Positions 10,746 through 22,273 of a DNA stretch of 64,000 nt are shown here, piece by piece. The notes below the pieces were generated by a model. That model ran no database searches. It worked only from the letters and a program-made list of their open reading frames with translations, and was not told the DNA's origin. Both the position numbers and the translations under genes were made by a program. The stretch is from Aureobasidium sp. EXF-3400 (taxonomy: Eukaryota; Ascomycota; Dothideomycetes; Dothideales; Saccotheciaceae). The number at the start of each line of letters is the position of its first letter. Position 1 is the stretch's first letter. The stretch spans positions 62,001 through 126,000 of the forward strand of contig SWBL01000103.1 of NCBI GenBank assembly GCA_024195585.1, read 5' to 3'.

Positions 10746-11744
10746 TTAATCCATGGCATCCAGCCCCTCACCTTCACTCTCCGAAACCATCACACCAACA
10801 AGACATGAGTTCAACATGCCTTCCCAATTCACCCAAGGATGCACCTCCATAAACAGCTTTGTACCGTCTTTACCCGCAGCCCTCAACAACTCCCCCTTAC
10901 CACCAGGATGAAAAGGCGCATAAGGAGTAATATTATACACCTTGCCGTTGTAAACACTCCACGCATCATTACCCTTTCTGCCATTCTTTTCTGCTAGCAT
11001 GGAGGGCGTGACGCGAGTAAAGGAAGACACATTGGATAGGTTTTTGGATGCGGCTAGCGAGGCCCAGTCCAAGGGGGAGTAGCCGGGAGCAAGTTTTACT
11101 TTGCTGGATGAAGATTTTGGAGTGTCGATTCTTGGGGGTGGGGCGCGGGCTTGAGCGGCGGCGGAGAGAGGAGGTTGTCTGGCTGGGATGGCAGGGACAC
11201 CGAGATTCGAGCGGGTGGGTCGTGAAGGTGGTGGCATGAGAGAGGAAGAGTTGTTTGCGCGTTGAGCAGAGTTGGGGGCTGGGAAGGAGGGCGGTGGCAT
11301 GAGTGATGATGGCGCTGTTGATTGTTTCGAGGAGGGTCTGGGAGGCGGAGGCATGGCGCGTTGTTGGGAGTTTTTAGCTGGGAAGGAAGGAGGCGGCATG
11401 GTGTCTGACGTGGTGGTATTCGACGAGTCCAGGTTGAATTCGGGGACAGCGATTGAGGGGGCGGCAGGCGTCGCTTGGGGAGTCTTTTGGTTGTCGTCGT
11501 CGCTTTCCTCTTGGATCTTGTCATTGACTGTCTCCTTCTCGTCCCTGTGTACCACCGTATCGTCGCGCTTGTCCTGCTTGTTCCGGCTCTTCTCCCTGTC
11601 ATGGTTATGTTCAAGCGTCGCCTTGATTTGTTTCGGGTCGGGAGGCGGAAGGAGAGTCCATGATAGGCGCCATGTGTTTGGTGGGTGCCGGTGAATCAGA
11701 AACGTCAAGGACAGAATCAGCAATGAGATGCCCCAGACGGCCAT
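10746..11744 (-). CDS. IRC21: cytochrome b5-domain protein, Irc21-like
   Basis: A single exon of 332 residues. An N-terminal hydrophobic segment (ISLLILSLTFLIH) is followed by a charged stretch and a long Pro/Ser linker in which MPPPSFPA-NS-QRA is repeated. The C-terminal 90 residues form a cytochrome b5 domain: DAWSVYNGKVYNITPY, haem-ligand motif HPGG (His about 279) and second His in EVHPWVN (about 302). The block LAPGYSPLDWASLA before it is characteristic of the Irc21 / Cyb5R4-type b5 domain. The protein likely donates electrons at a membrane. No reductase domain is attached. Confidence 0.88.
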   Translation of the reverse strand: MAVWGISLLILSLTFLIHRHPPNTWRLSWTLLPPPDPKQIKATLEHNHDREKSRNKQDKRDDTVVHRDEKETVNDKIQEESDDDNQKTPQATPAAPSIAVPEFNLDSSNTTTSDTMPPPSFPAKNSQQRAMPPPPRPSSKQSTAPSSLMPPPSFPAPNSAQRANNSSSLMPPPSRPTRSNLGVPAIPARQPPLSAAAQARAPPPRIDTPKSSSSKVKLAPGYSPLDWASLAASKNLSNVSSFTRVTPSMLAEKNGRKGNDAWSVYNGKVYNITPYAPFHPGGKGELLRAAGKDGTKLFMEVHPWVNWEGMLNSCLVGVMVSESEGEGLDAMD

Positions 11745-11905
11745 GCTCGTCTTGTTCTTGTTTCCAAATTGTCAAAGGTGAATAGAAGGAAGCAGAAGCG
11801 GGAGTGAGCAGTCGCCAAGGCCGCCGCTCCGAAAAACCACCCTGATGTCATGAAAGCAACGAGCTCCAACAAACACCCTGAGTCACTACCAAAACAAAAG
11901 CTATC

Positions 11906-12422
11906 ATGTTGTCACGCGCTGCTCTGTCTCGAGCTGCTGCTCTTCTCGTCCGCACAAAGCCCACGCTCGGCTCAAGGCCATTGGGCACGCTCTCACGCCC
12001 TCGATTCGCCGCTACACCACTCCAAATCCGAAGCGCCTCGCACGTGAACAACTTCAACAGATGGCTGTCGACAAAGTCTGCTGCTGATGAGGCCATTGAG
12101 GACATCACTGAGCTATATTCTACAGCCAGAGATGAGGTATGTCTCAATCAGTCCCACACCACCAACCAGAAGCTAACACTCTACCTCTGCCGAGTAGTTC
12201 GAGATGGCCATGGAGGAGACCGAGAACAAGACAATCTACGCTGAAGCAGACCGCGAAGCTGCAAGAGAAGAGTTGACAAAGGTTCAAGAAGCATACAGAA
12301 GCATTGTCGAAGGCCCCGATACCGAGCTGGCAGAAGAGGTCAAGAGAAGAATTGGTCAAAGGATTCGCGAGTTGGAGGCTGGTGTCAAGAACATGGAGGA
12401 CATAGCCATGAACCAGGACTAG
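11906..12422 (+). CDS. small mitochondrial-like protein, unknown function
   Basis: Two exons (11906-12136, 12198-12422) give 151 residues. The first 45 residues are rich in Arg, Ala, Leu and Ser with almost no acidic residues (MLSRAALSRAAALLVR), a convincing mitochondrial presequence. The rest is highly charged and predicted helical: DEAIEDITELYSTARDEF then EMAMEETENKTIYAEADRE, ending in a Glu/Arg-rich coil. It belongs to a set of conserved short fungal proteins that I cannot name. It is divergent from the cytochrome b5 gene with only about 160 bases between starts. Confidence 0.75.
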
Positions 12423-12450
12423 TCGAATATTATAAAAGACCTATGTCTAC

Positions 12451-13026
12451 CTAGAGCTCGTCCTTTCTGACTCCGGCAATGCTGACCAGCTCAGTCTCGA
12501 ACACTGCATCTTGTCAGTGATTCTGTACTTCTCACAACAGACACACATGTCACATACCTAGCACACTGTTGGCGGGAATGGGTCCCATGCCTCTGCTGCC
12601 GTAAGCCCACTCGGGTTGAATAGTCAATGTGCGCTTCTCGCCAGGGCACATGTCGAGCACTAAAATCGTTCACATCAGCAAGTGTCTTGATTCAAGTCGT
12701 CTTGAAAACTCACGGCCTTGGTCCCAACCCTTGATAACCTGACCCTTGCCAACATGGAAGCTCAAAGGCTGCCCTCTGTTGTAACTGGCGTCAAACTCCT
12801 TGCCACCATCCTGGAGAGTACCACGGTAGTGAACCTCAATCTTGTCACCTGTTTATTCACACCATCAGTATCTCTTGTTCTTACCAATCCTTCTGCACAA
12901 CTCACCCGACACCGTCTTGCGGGTACATTCAACGGCCTTGTCGACTTGAATATCGAGGGGCTTGTTCAGGGCCGAAGCTGCCGAAGCGAAAAGAGCCAAT
13001 GCGCCAGTCAAAGTGGTGAACTTCAT
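12451..13026 (-). CDS. FPR2: ER-lumen FKBP peptidyl-prolyl isomerase
   Basis: Four exons (12906-13026, 12714-12848, 12558-12659, 12451-12503) give 136 residues. A signal peptide ([19 protein letters not shown]) precedes a single FKBP domain with the expected active-site blocks: [53 protein letters not shown] and VFETELVSI. The protein ends RKDEL, an ER-retrieval signal. It speeds proline isomerisation during folding of secreted proteins. Length and layout match fungal FkpA/Fpr2. All four splice junctions keep frame and regenerate conserved residues. Confidence 0.95.
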
Positions 13027-15077
13027 GTTTGCTTTCTGTTCGGACGTTGAGAAATAGAGTACGGAAAAGTGTTGCAAGGTTGTTGTGTTTCAGAAGTTGG
13101 AGACGTGGAAGCTTGCGAGGGGCGAGGCACAGCCCAAAGGGAGTAACTAGTAGGTAGCTGATATTGTGGCTGGAACGTCATTGTGGCGGTGCTACTTGTT
13201 GAAGCTACCACCCTGCTCTTACACTTGACCTTCCATCAACACATTATCCTACCCACCATCTCAAAGGCTATTATTCATGACCAAAAGCTTACACTCGGAT
13301 CCTAATCTCCGCACTTTCAGCTTTCCACATCGCTGCTCCTTCAACAGAGACAAGATCTCCGAAGGAGCGCCCTATATTCGCACGAGCCATGCTGAGGCTC
13401 CTCCACGACTCGCCAGAACGACAGAAGGAACTCTGCTGCCGGACTGGCACATGGCATTGATCAACCCGCTAGCATTGAACAACAACAACCTTTGGCGCCG
13501 TCAAGTCGATCTCAACTGCGAAATATCAACAGACTTCAGAAAAGTAATCTTGTCGTCGGTATTGCGACGGCGCGAGGTCCCTTTCAAAGCTTGGGAAAAC
13601 GCTCAGCTGAGAGCTGTGGCCACGCTCTCCCCAAGATCGGTCATATTCCCGGAGGATTTTGACAAGACTCATGGACACGATTTTGGGGCTAGGGCAAAAG
13701 GTAGGGCAGCCATTGGAGAGATCACAACAATCTGAGTCGTCAAAGCTCCTCTTCTGTCTCAACGGAGATGAACAAAGGAAGCCACGCAGGCACGGTGCCC
13801 AGCCGATACTGCAGACGCCTCCTACTTCGTTCTGCATCACAGCTCGCCCACACACTCCCGTACCAGAATTTCCTCGTTGCTCGTCAGCTCTAGATCCAGA
13901 AATGGACGCTGGACTGCCCCGTTCCAGTTCGGCCGAGTTGTCCATCTGTCAAATGAGAAGAGAAAACCATCAGCAACGCGCGCTTGCTGTGCCGCACACT
14001 CTCGAAACACGCCTCTTGACACTATGTTTGATGATTTTCTTCGCGGCGAGGAAATCGCCTACAGATCAGTATTCGCCCATTGTCTGTCTGTCCAAACACG
14101 TCAGCAGCCTGCAGCCGGCCACATGGCAATAGCTACAACGGTGAGCTCTACGATTCATTGCCTTTAGATTGACACGCCGCTCGCCCATAGAAGGTGGGTA
14201 GAATATTTCGTCGAAGGAGGTCAAATTTCCAGACAAGTCGTCTGTGAAGGAGTCAGGACAAGCACCCGCCCCGTTTATTGGTTCGCCAGCCTTGCCCTCT
14301 TTTACCCCTCTTGACCCCATGTATTTCCCCCCGGAGCGAGTCAATACATAATCAAAATCCAGCAATATAGGTCACGGCAATATAGAGCGGGATCTAGTCG
14401 CGTAAATTCTGCGACTCGCAATCCTCAAACCACAGAAGCTTACCATGTCTAGACTTTGCGTTGACTGGACCCGTCCAGAGGGAAGGATTCGTGTCAAAGC
14501 TGAACCTTGCATCTTTGAGCGGGACCATGTCTGTGGTTAATGAGATTTTCTGACAGCCGATGCGTAGGCAATGCAGGTTGCACAAGTGGTAGCTGCTTCG
14601 GCAAGGTACCAACCTAAAAAGCCTCAAGTTGACTTTCCGCTGAGTCGACGGACTCGACGGGTTTGTAGATCATGGTCGATCCATTCAAGAGTACTGTTCC
14701 AGGTATGTGCACGAGGCCAACACGGTGGGCTAAATCCTTCGTCCTGGACGGCGACTTATCCACAGACGCGGCCGATAAAGTGAAAGAGATGGACCGCCAA
14801 TGCCGACCCCAATTCAAACTTGCCGACCCCAATTCAAACTTGCCGACCGCCTTTTCTTTCTCTCCAGCTGTTTGGGAATGTCACTTGGACTACTCAACTG
14901 GTGTTGTCTTTCTTACAAGTATCAAAACAACGACGCACCCTGCCACGTACCCTGGAGTATATGATCTCACTTGCGGGTTGTCTTGCTGACTGATCGGCCT
15001 ATTGGCTTCCCGCTTTCCGTTCTTTTGCAAAGACATTCCAAGGAAATCATACAAACACCCAGACAACGTTGCCGGGC
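13027..15077. other. 2-kb gene-poor region, receptor gene leader
   Basis: No protein that I can support. The open frame 13277-13735 (152 codons) lacks a domain, and 14672-14989 is interrupted before the receptor. The 3' part probably holds a long 5' leader of the receptor gene, as is common for fungal signalling genes. A 20-bp tandem repeat sits at 14801. Confidence 0.4.
14801..14848. repeat. 20-bp tandem repeat, 2.4 copies
   Basis: The unit tgccgaccccaattcaaact is present twice without mismatch (14801-14820, 14821-14840) and begins a third time (tgccgacc). It lies about 230 bases upstream of the receptor start codon. Confidence 0.95.
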
Positions 15078-16480
15078 ATGGTCAAAGAGATTGAGGTCGA
15101 CCCGTCAACGGGGCACTATCCTTCCCCATACAGCTTGTTCCCTCTTGGACCAGTACTCAAAGGTGGTCTTATGGCGCCAGGTCTACTAGGACTACTCTCC
15201 GTTATCACCACACTCGGTCTCTTGGGTTTTATTGTATACCGATTCTCGACATGGCGGCGGCATTACAGAACCTATGTCGGGTACAACCAATATGTCGTAT
15301 GTCAAAAGCCAAGTCATGGTGTTGACCCTAGCCAATGCTAACTATGCCTTTGCTCTAGGTCTTGTGTATGAATCTGCTGATCGCCGATTTCATACAAGCC
15401 GTATCTTTCCTCTTCTCCTTCCATTGGATTAGGAAGGATGGAATATTTGCTCCTACTCCGGCTTGCTTTGCGCAAGGCTTCCTACTGAACATTGGCGATT
15501 TGACTTCTGGTTTTTTCGTCATGGCTATCGCCTTTCATACTTTCTATACCGCGGTCAAGGGCCGTCGCATTGGTCATATTCAGTTCATCGTAGCTGTCGT
15601 CTCGATGTGGACTTTCGGCTTGCTTCTCAGCATCATTGGTCCAATCGAATACAGAGACAAATACTTTGTTCGTGCTGGCGCCTGGTGTTGGGCTGGAGAA
15701 CAATACCAGACTGACCGTCTCGCTCTACACTATCTCTGGATCTTCATCGTTCAATTCGGCACAATCATCATCTACGTTTTCGTGTTGCTTCGACTCAGGG
15801 CAGCTGTAGCGGCTGTTGTCCCATCCGTCAGAGTGCAATCAAGCAGCTACGCGAAAGTCGACCGCGCAGCCAGACTGATGGTCCTGTACCCATTAGCCTA
15901 CATCGTCCTCACACTACCACTCTCCGCAGGAAGAATGTGGAGCATGGCACACCACGAAAAGAACCTCCCCGATGCCTATCAATGCGTAGCTGGCGCATTA
16001 CTCGCCAGTTGCGGCTGGGTAGATGCCCTACTGTACACACTCACACGCAAAGCCCTCATCAACGGCGGAGATTCCAATCGACGCACTCGCTCTAACAACA
16101 ACGCCAAATCCAGCAAAGAAGACGCCACTACCAGTCTCGACGACATGCACGGCTCCATCCTCCAAACGCGCACCATCACCGTCAGCGCCAACCAAGTCTT
16201 TGCTCTCGACACCATCATCGACGACGAAGACCAGCACCAGCGAGGCAGAAAATCACAACTCAAACACCATCACAGCTACAAGAAAGGCGGGCGTCAGCAT
16301 TCTCCCACCGGCAGCTTGGATCCTATCATCAGTGGCCATCATTTGGGCGTTGGTTGTGATAAAGTAGGCTCCGAAGTAAAGGTCTCGAGTCGTAGTGTGC
16401 CTGATGCGGAAAGTGAGGGCAGTACTAATGCGAGTAGGAGGTCGAGTTTTGATGATGGCAAGCCAACGCATGCACGATGA
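15078..16480 (+). CDS. seven-helix receptor, Git3/Gpr1 (cAMP-receptor-like) type
   Basis: Two exons (15078-15296, 15359-16480), 446 residues. Seven hydrophobic helices can be traced: LLGLLSVITTLGLLGFIVY, VLCMNLLIADFIQAVSFLF, FLLNIGDLTSGFFVMAIAF, FIVAVVSMWTFGLLLSIIG, YLWIFIVQFGTIIIYVFVLL, LMVLYPLAYIVLTLPLSAG and CVAGALLASCGWVDALLY. The N(L)LIAD in helix 2 and the LYPLAYI-LPL block in helix 6 are typical of fungal Git3/Gpr1-like nutrient receptors that signal through a G-alpha to adenylate cyclase. The cytosolic tail of about 150 residues is Ser/Asn/His-rich. The start was moved from an upstream TTG to the first ATG. Confidence 0.85.
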
Positions 16481-17801
16481 TTGGCCCTGATTGGACCATC
16501 TGATTCGTGATGTTCGCTCTTTTTTTTTTTTTTTTCATTTTCTTTTGTAATTATTATATTTTTCTTCCTTTTGATCTTGCGATTGTAGATTATTAAGTTA
16601 CACACCCCAGAGATACCATTCTTATTTAGTATTACACAGACCATTCTTCCATGACGATTACAAGACTCGAGATGATTTTGCTTTCGCTCTTGTTCCCCCA
16701 GAAACCTACTTTGCTTTTCAGAAACATGTTGAAATCTGATCTGCCTCTTGGTCTCTTTTTTCCCACAGGGGGGTCCGCAACATGATACCAGAAGGTGTCA
16801 CGGATTTGGTCTGCGAGCTGGGGATCTCGATACGTTCAAGACAGTGTTTGATGGTGCGTGGAGAAACAAGGCATAGAAAGTATCTACGAAGATATACAAT
16901 CGCCCTTTGTGCTTCTAGGACATATAGACTGACTCATATCTGGCTGATTTGACGGGTATGCAAAAAAAGCTTTTCGGGTCTGTATCTTGTCAAGGCGCAA
17001 CTTTGTACTGTTTGACGACAGAAAACGAATCATCCTGGATCAATGTGGGCATGGAGCAGTGTATAGCTATCGATGCGTATGACATCAATGCATGGTCGCA
17101 TCCGCATCGTGAATGCAAGAGATTAGCAAAGGACGCATGGAGATTGCAGAGTGATAGAGGCATTGGTTGTTAGACCAGATGGTATTATCACTTCAAGAGG
17201 AGTGGGGGTTGCGAGTAGACACTAAGACGAACTTGGTCGAGCGTTCTGCTCAAGCACTAAGAAGCTGGTAGCAAGACAATAGTACTCAAGAAGATGCTGA
17301 TTACAGAGCTGAGAGTCACGAGTCTTGATTATTGTTCATGTCATCCCCTTTGTCATGATGGAAGCAGTGGTTTGGGCAAGGTGATATGACCGCGAGACGG
17401 CAGGTGCAAAGCAGGCGCAGTCGGTGGAGCAAGCCAAGATAGGAAGGTCTTGACGCCACGAACGACGGCCAGATTGTGGGGAGGTGGGAGAGCTTGGACA
17501 GCGGCATGGACTAAGCGAAACGGCTTGGACGTCACGAGCGAAGCGGCCGCCTTGGGTCTGCGACTCGAGAGAAAGGCGCGAAGGCACTCCAGGCCTCCAA
17601 CTTTGCCTCTTGGTAGTCCAGTCGCTCCTTCCTTGTCGCAGACTTCATTCAGACGTGTGTCGCTTCCAGAAAGACACGACACTATCGCGTGGTAGCTACC
17701 TCAGCTGCATCGACCCGCTCAAAGATAGAGCTGCGCGTATCGACGCCAAATCCCATTCATTCGCCAACCACTCGCGTGCCACTCGTGTCTGCTCTCTCAC
17801 C
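16481..17801. other. intergenic, poly-T tract, no gene seen
   Basis: About 1.3 kb. A run of 16 T lies at 16520-16535 just past the receptor gene. Short open frames such as 16949-17173 have no recognisable features. The final 150 bases are probably the leader of the ABC transporter. Confidence 0.4.
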
Positions 17802-20800
17802 ATGAGAGTATTATGGCTGGCCGCAGCTGCTCTGCTGTCCTCGGCGACAGCATACAAGACTAACCAGTACCAATCCGACTTCTCCAACTCGCTGTCTTCG
17901 TCGACGCCCTTCTCGATATACGGTGACCGACCAGACGATTGCCCTCCATGCTTCAATTGCAACCTTGATGGCTTCCAATGCCACCAATACGCCAACTGCA
18001 CAAAATCAAGTGGCAAATGTTCTTGCCCTTCAGGCTTCGGTGGTGAGGACTGCTCTCAGCCGCTGTGTGGTTCGCTGGCCGAAGGTCACAACAGACTGCC
18101 GCGTCAAGGCCACGACTGCGAGTGCAACAACGGCTGGGAAGGTATAAACTGCAATGTCTGCAAGACAAACGATGCCTGTAACGCCATGATGCCTGAAGGC
18201 AACGGTGGCGTCTGTTATCGCGAGGGTCTGGTCGTCAATGAGAACTACCAGATGTGCGACATTACCAACCGCAAGATTCTCGATCAGCTCAAGGAGAAGA
18301 AGCCTCAAGCCACCTTTTCGTGCAACGCCGACCGCAAAGAGTGCAACTTCCAATGTATGTCATGCAACCCTGTACTCTCACATCCTCCCGCTGACATTCC
18401 CTCAAAGTCTGGGTCGACCAGGTAGAATCATTTTACTGCGCCCTCGATACGTGTACCTGGTCCTCCAAAGCCGAACCGAACCGCAACTCGACGTCGTACC
18501 ATTGCGAGAACATCAAGTGTCGCTGCATTCCAGGACGCATGCTTTGTGGCGAAGCCGACTCGATCGACATTGGAGACTTCCTGGATGAGGAGATCAAAGG
18601 GCCTGCTACTTTTTCATCTGTCTCAACTGAAGGCGGTAGCGCTTCGGACGGCAGCAAGTTCCAGGAACCTGCCATGAACGACCTCATCTCCAGCGTTTTT
18701 GGAGACGACAGCATCACCCTCAAGTGTCATTCTGGAGAGTGTCTGTATGTCACAGACGTCCCTGGTTATGAGAGACCGGTCAAGAAGATCAACACACCAC
18801 TCATCGCTGGTGTCATTGCTGGTTGTGCGCTGTTTGTCGTCGCTGTCATCCTGGTTGTCTGGTTCCTCTCGCGTAGAAAGACAAAGTACGGCCCTATTCA
18901 CCTCTCCGATGACGAGGACGACCTGAACGCCGCTCTTCTTGCCGACCACAAACCCGCCAGTCTCTACTTCGAAAATGTCTCGTATGCCCTTAAGGGCAAG
19001 CAGATTCTCACTGACATTCAAGGTGCCGTTCATCCTGGTCAGCTCATGGCCATCATGGGTGCCTCTGGTGCCGGCAAAACCACCTTCTTGGATATCCTGG
19101 CAAGAAAGAACAAGCGCGGTACTGTCATTGGCAACTTCTTGATCAATGGAGAAAAAATCCCGGATAACGAGTTCAGAAGTGTCATTGGCTTTGTTGACCA
19201 GGACGACACCATGCTGCCTACCTTGACTGTACACGAAACCATTGCTGACAGCGCCATGCTCCGCCTGCCCAAAGAGATGAGCTACGCTTCCAAGCTGCAA
19301 AAGGTCGAAGATGTTGAAAGACAGCTCGGTATCTACCACATTCGTGATCAACTCATCGGGTCAGAAGAAGGCAATGGACGCGGTATTTCTGGTGGTGAAA
19401 AGCGCAGGGTCGGCATTGCGTGTGAGCTCGTCACAAGCCCCAGCATCCTCTTCCTCGACGAGCCTACAAGTGGCCTCGATGCCTTCAACGCTTTCAATGT
19501 CGTCGAGTGTCTTGTGAACCTGGTCAAGACCTATAACAGGACCGTCGTCTTTACCATCCACCAGCCCCGCTCCAACATCGTTGCACTTTTCGATCAACTA
19601 GTCCTTCTTGCCAAGGGCAGAACTGTCTACTCTGGACCATTCGGCAACTGTCAAGCTTACTTTGACAACATCGGCTACTCCTGTCCTCCTGGTTTCAACA
19701 TTGCAGACTACCTTGTCGACTTGACAATGCACGCTAGCACCGTCCATCCTCAAATCCCCGAAGACAGCTCCATCTTCCGCCAACCCATCGGACGCAGTAC
19801 TCGTGCAAGCAGTGCGGTTGCCGTCAAGTCCGTCCCGAGTGTATCCAACTTCAGTGTCGAGCAAGGAGGTTCCATCACATCAGACTCCCCTCTTAGACCC
19901 AAGAATAGCCGTACTGCATCAATCAAGCAGCAACAGGATAGAGCACTCTTCACTAGGAAGCAATCTTCAAGAGAGCCGCCCGCCACGGCAAGCACCATTC
20001 GCTCCGACGCTTCTTCTCTGGAAAACAGCTTCGAAAACACACAGCAATGGCTCAAGATGAGAGGAGTACAACAATCTCACGATGATCCTAATGGTCTTCC
20101 TCCAGATTCCGACGGAATCACAAGCACAGATCTGGACAACCTCGTCCAAGCTTTCGCCGATTCTGATGTCGCCGCTTCTATTCGGGATGATATTCACAAT
20201 GCCATGTCCGAAGCAGCTCAGTCGAACGGTCAAGCTAATGGTGCGGCTAATGGCGGTCCTGCTCAATCTACTGTAAAGGGCTATCGCAAGACGGGTATAC
20301 TCGGCCAATTCGTCATTCTGTCCAAGCGTACCTGGCGCAATCTATACAGAAACCCTCTGTTGATGCTAACCCACTATGCAATTGCCATCTTGCTCGCCGT
20401 CTTTCTCGGCTTCCTCTTCTATGGTCTTACCGATGACCTGAAGGGCTTCCAGAACCGTCTTGGGTTCTTCTTCTTCCTGCTCGCTCTGTTCGCTTTCAGC
20501 ACTTTGACCTCTTTGACCGTCTTTGCTCCAGAACGTCTTTTGTTTGTCAGAGAGCGTGCCAAGGGTTATTATTCTCCTCTGGCTTATTACGCATCAAAAG
20601 TCGTTTTCGATATCGTTCCACTCAGGCTCATTCCTCCTGTCATCATGGCAGTCATTGTCTACCCTATGACTGGTCTTCTACCTACGGCTGCTGAATTCTG
20701 GAAATTCATGCTGTTCGTTGTTCTCTTCAACCTTGCCGCGGCTACAGTATGCTTGTGCATTGGCATAGTCATCAAAAACCAGGGTGTCGCAAACCTGGTT

Positions 20801-21179
20801 GGTGTTCTTGTCATGCTGTTCAGCTTGCTTTTTGGCGGCTTCTTGCTCAATCACGAGACCATTCCCAAGGGTCTTCGTTGGTTGCAATCAGTGAGTTCCC
20901 GTCTTCATGTTGTGTCCTGTAACACTACTGACCCCCTCCTAGATTTCTATCTTCCACTACGGTTTCGAAGGCTTGATCGTCAACGAAGTTCGCTACCTTT
21001 CGCTCATCGACCACAAGTATGGTCTTGATATTGAGGTACCAGGCTCGGCTATTCTCAGCTCTTTCGGCTTCAATGTTCTTGCACTCTGGAATGATGCCGT
21101 CGGTCTTGCCGTCTTCTGCGGTGTATTCTTGGTGTTAGGATACGTGGCAATGCATTTCTTGCTTGTAGAGAGAAGGTAG
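17802..21179 (+). CDS. ADP1: ABCG-family transporter with EGF-like ectodomain (Adp1-like)
   Basis: Three exons (17802-18354, 18408-20890, 20943-21179), 1090 residues; yeast Adp1 has 1049. A signal peptide ([17 protein letters not shown]) leads into a Cys-rich lumenal region with EGF-like repeats ([24 protein letters not shown]). A first helix ([21 protein letters not shown]) precedes the nucleotide-binding domain: Walker [10 protein letters not shown] near residue 400, signature ISGGEKRR near 510, Walker [13 protein letters not shown] near 530, and switch TIHQPR. A Ser-rich linker of about 190 residues follows, then an ABC2-type membrane domain with six helices. This is a half transporter, probably in an internal membrane; its substrate is unknown. 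Confidence 0.94.
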
Positions 21180-22273
21180 TGTAATGTCTATTGTCATAAT
21201 GGTATATGGACTGTGGGATAGACTTTTCTGTTATTCCTTGTATAGCACTCATTGTTCATAACTGCTTTGTCTGAGAATCAGGATTCATCGTCTTTGACAT
21301 TTCTATGTCAAGTCTTTTTGCTCGGCCTCTCTTTATCGCACGTAAAGTAGGCCTGAACGTGTTACGAAGACAGCTAATCAGCAGCTGCCACCAAGCCGGA
21401 AATGTCGCATCCAGTCAGATGTTGAGGGTACGGCTGAGTGTGATTCTTTTGGCTCTTTCCTTTCCACTGCCGCCTGTAACCTCGAACTCATGGACCCAGA
21501 TGCAATATGACGTTTTCTGTGCATTCCCGTGGATTCTGAATCGTTAGTTGCTATAAGCGCAAGCGCTTGACAGCACATGCATCAGCTCGCGATATAAAAT
21601 CCTGGGCGTCACCGCTTCGGCCTCCTATTCAGACATTTTTGTTCTTTTTTTGAATCTTGTCTTCATTGTATTAGCTCATCTACTCGATCACACCTGTCAG
21701 TTGCAGCGATCTCTGCATCTATTCTTGAATGCGCCTTCCACGCTTGTCAACCTCGAGGCGTCTTTCACTGCTGTGAATCGTCCATTTCGCAACCACACAT
21801 CCTTTCACGTTCATCTCGACTGGCGTTCGACGAAGTGCGTCAAAAGGAAGCTTGGTTTGAAATGTGCATGTGACCGCTCACAAGCCTTTCCGGCATTCGA
21901 GGAGAACTCCATATGCGTTTCTGAGAGCCCACACCACACACTGCATTGCTATCCTAGCATCTGATCCAGTCGGTATCCGGTCCAGAAGCTTCTGCTATCT
22001 GCCAGCAGCACGGGCTGCAATCACATCCTTCCCGCGCAAGCGCATGATATCTAGGTTCACACAACGTCTGCAGCGAATCCAGATCTTTTCGATTGTGTAT
22101 CTACTTTGCCACGATCTACTCCCCATCCAAAATCTTCCTCAGCCTCAGTCTTCTTTTGGATCTCTTACACACTTTTAAAATCCAACCCGCCCAATTGAGA
22201 CGCGAACAAAGCCTAAACGCTGCTTTCACTCAAACATCTTTGCTTCGCTGCTTTGCTTTATCAAAAAGCAGTC
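21180..22273. other. intergenic, no gene seen
   Basis: About 1.1 kb. A possible TATA-like word (atataaaa) lies near 21593. The rest looks like leader sequence for the low-complexity gene downstream; no conserved protein was found on either strand. Confidence 0.4.

Noticed and set aside
13277..13735. 152-codon open frame on the plus strand
   Set aside because: No domain, no signal peptide, composition unlike real neighbours and no plausible splice partners.
16520..16535. Run of 16 T as an RNA polymerase III terminator
   Set aside because: No tRNA or other pol III gene precedes it; it lies in the 3' flank of a protein-coding gene.
18623..19351. 242-codon minus-strand frame inside the ABC transporter
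   Set aside because: Antisense shadow of the nucleotide-binding domain coding region.
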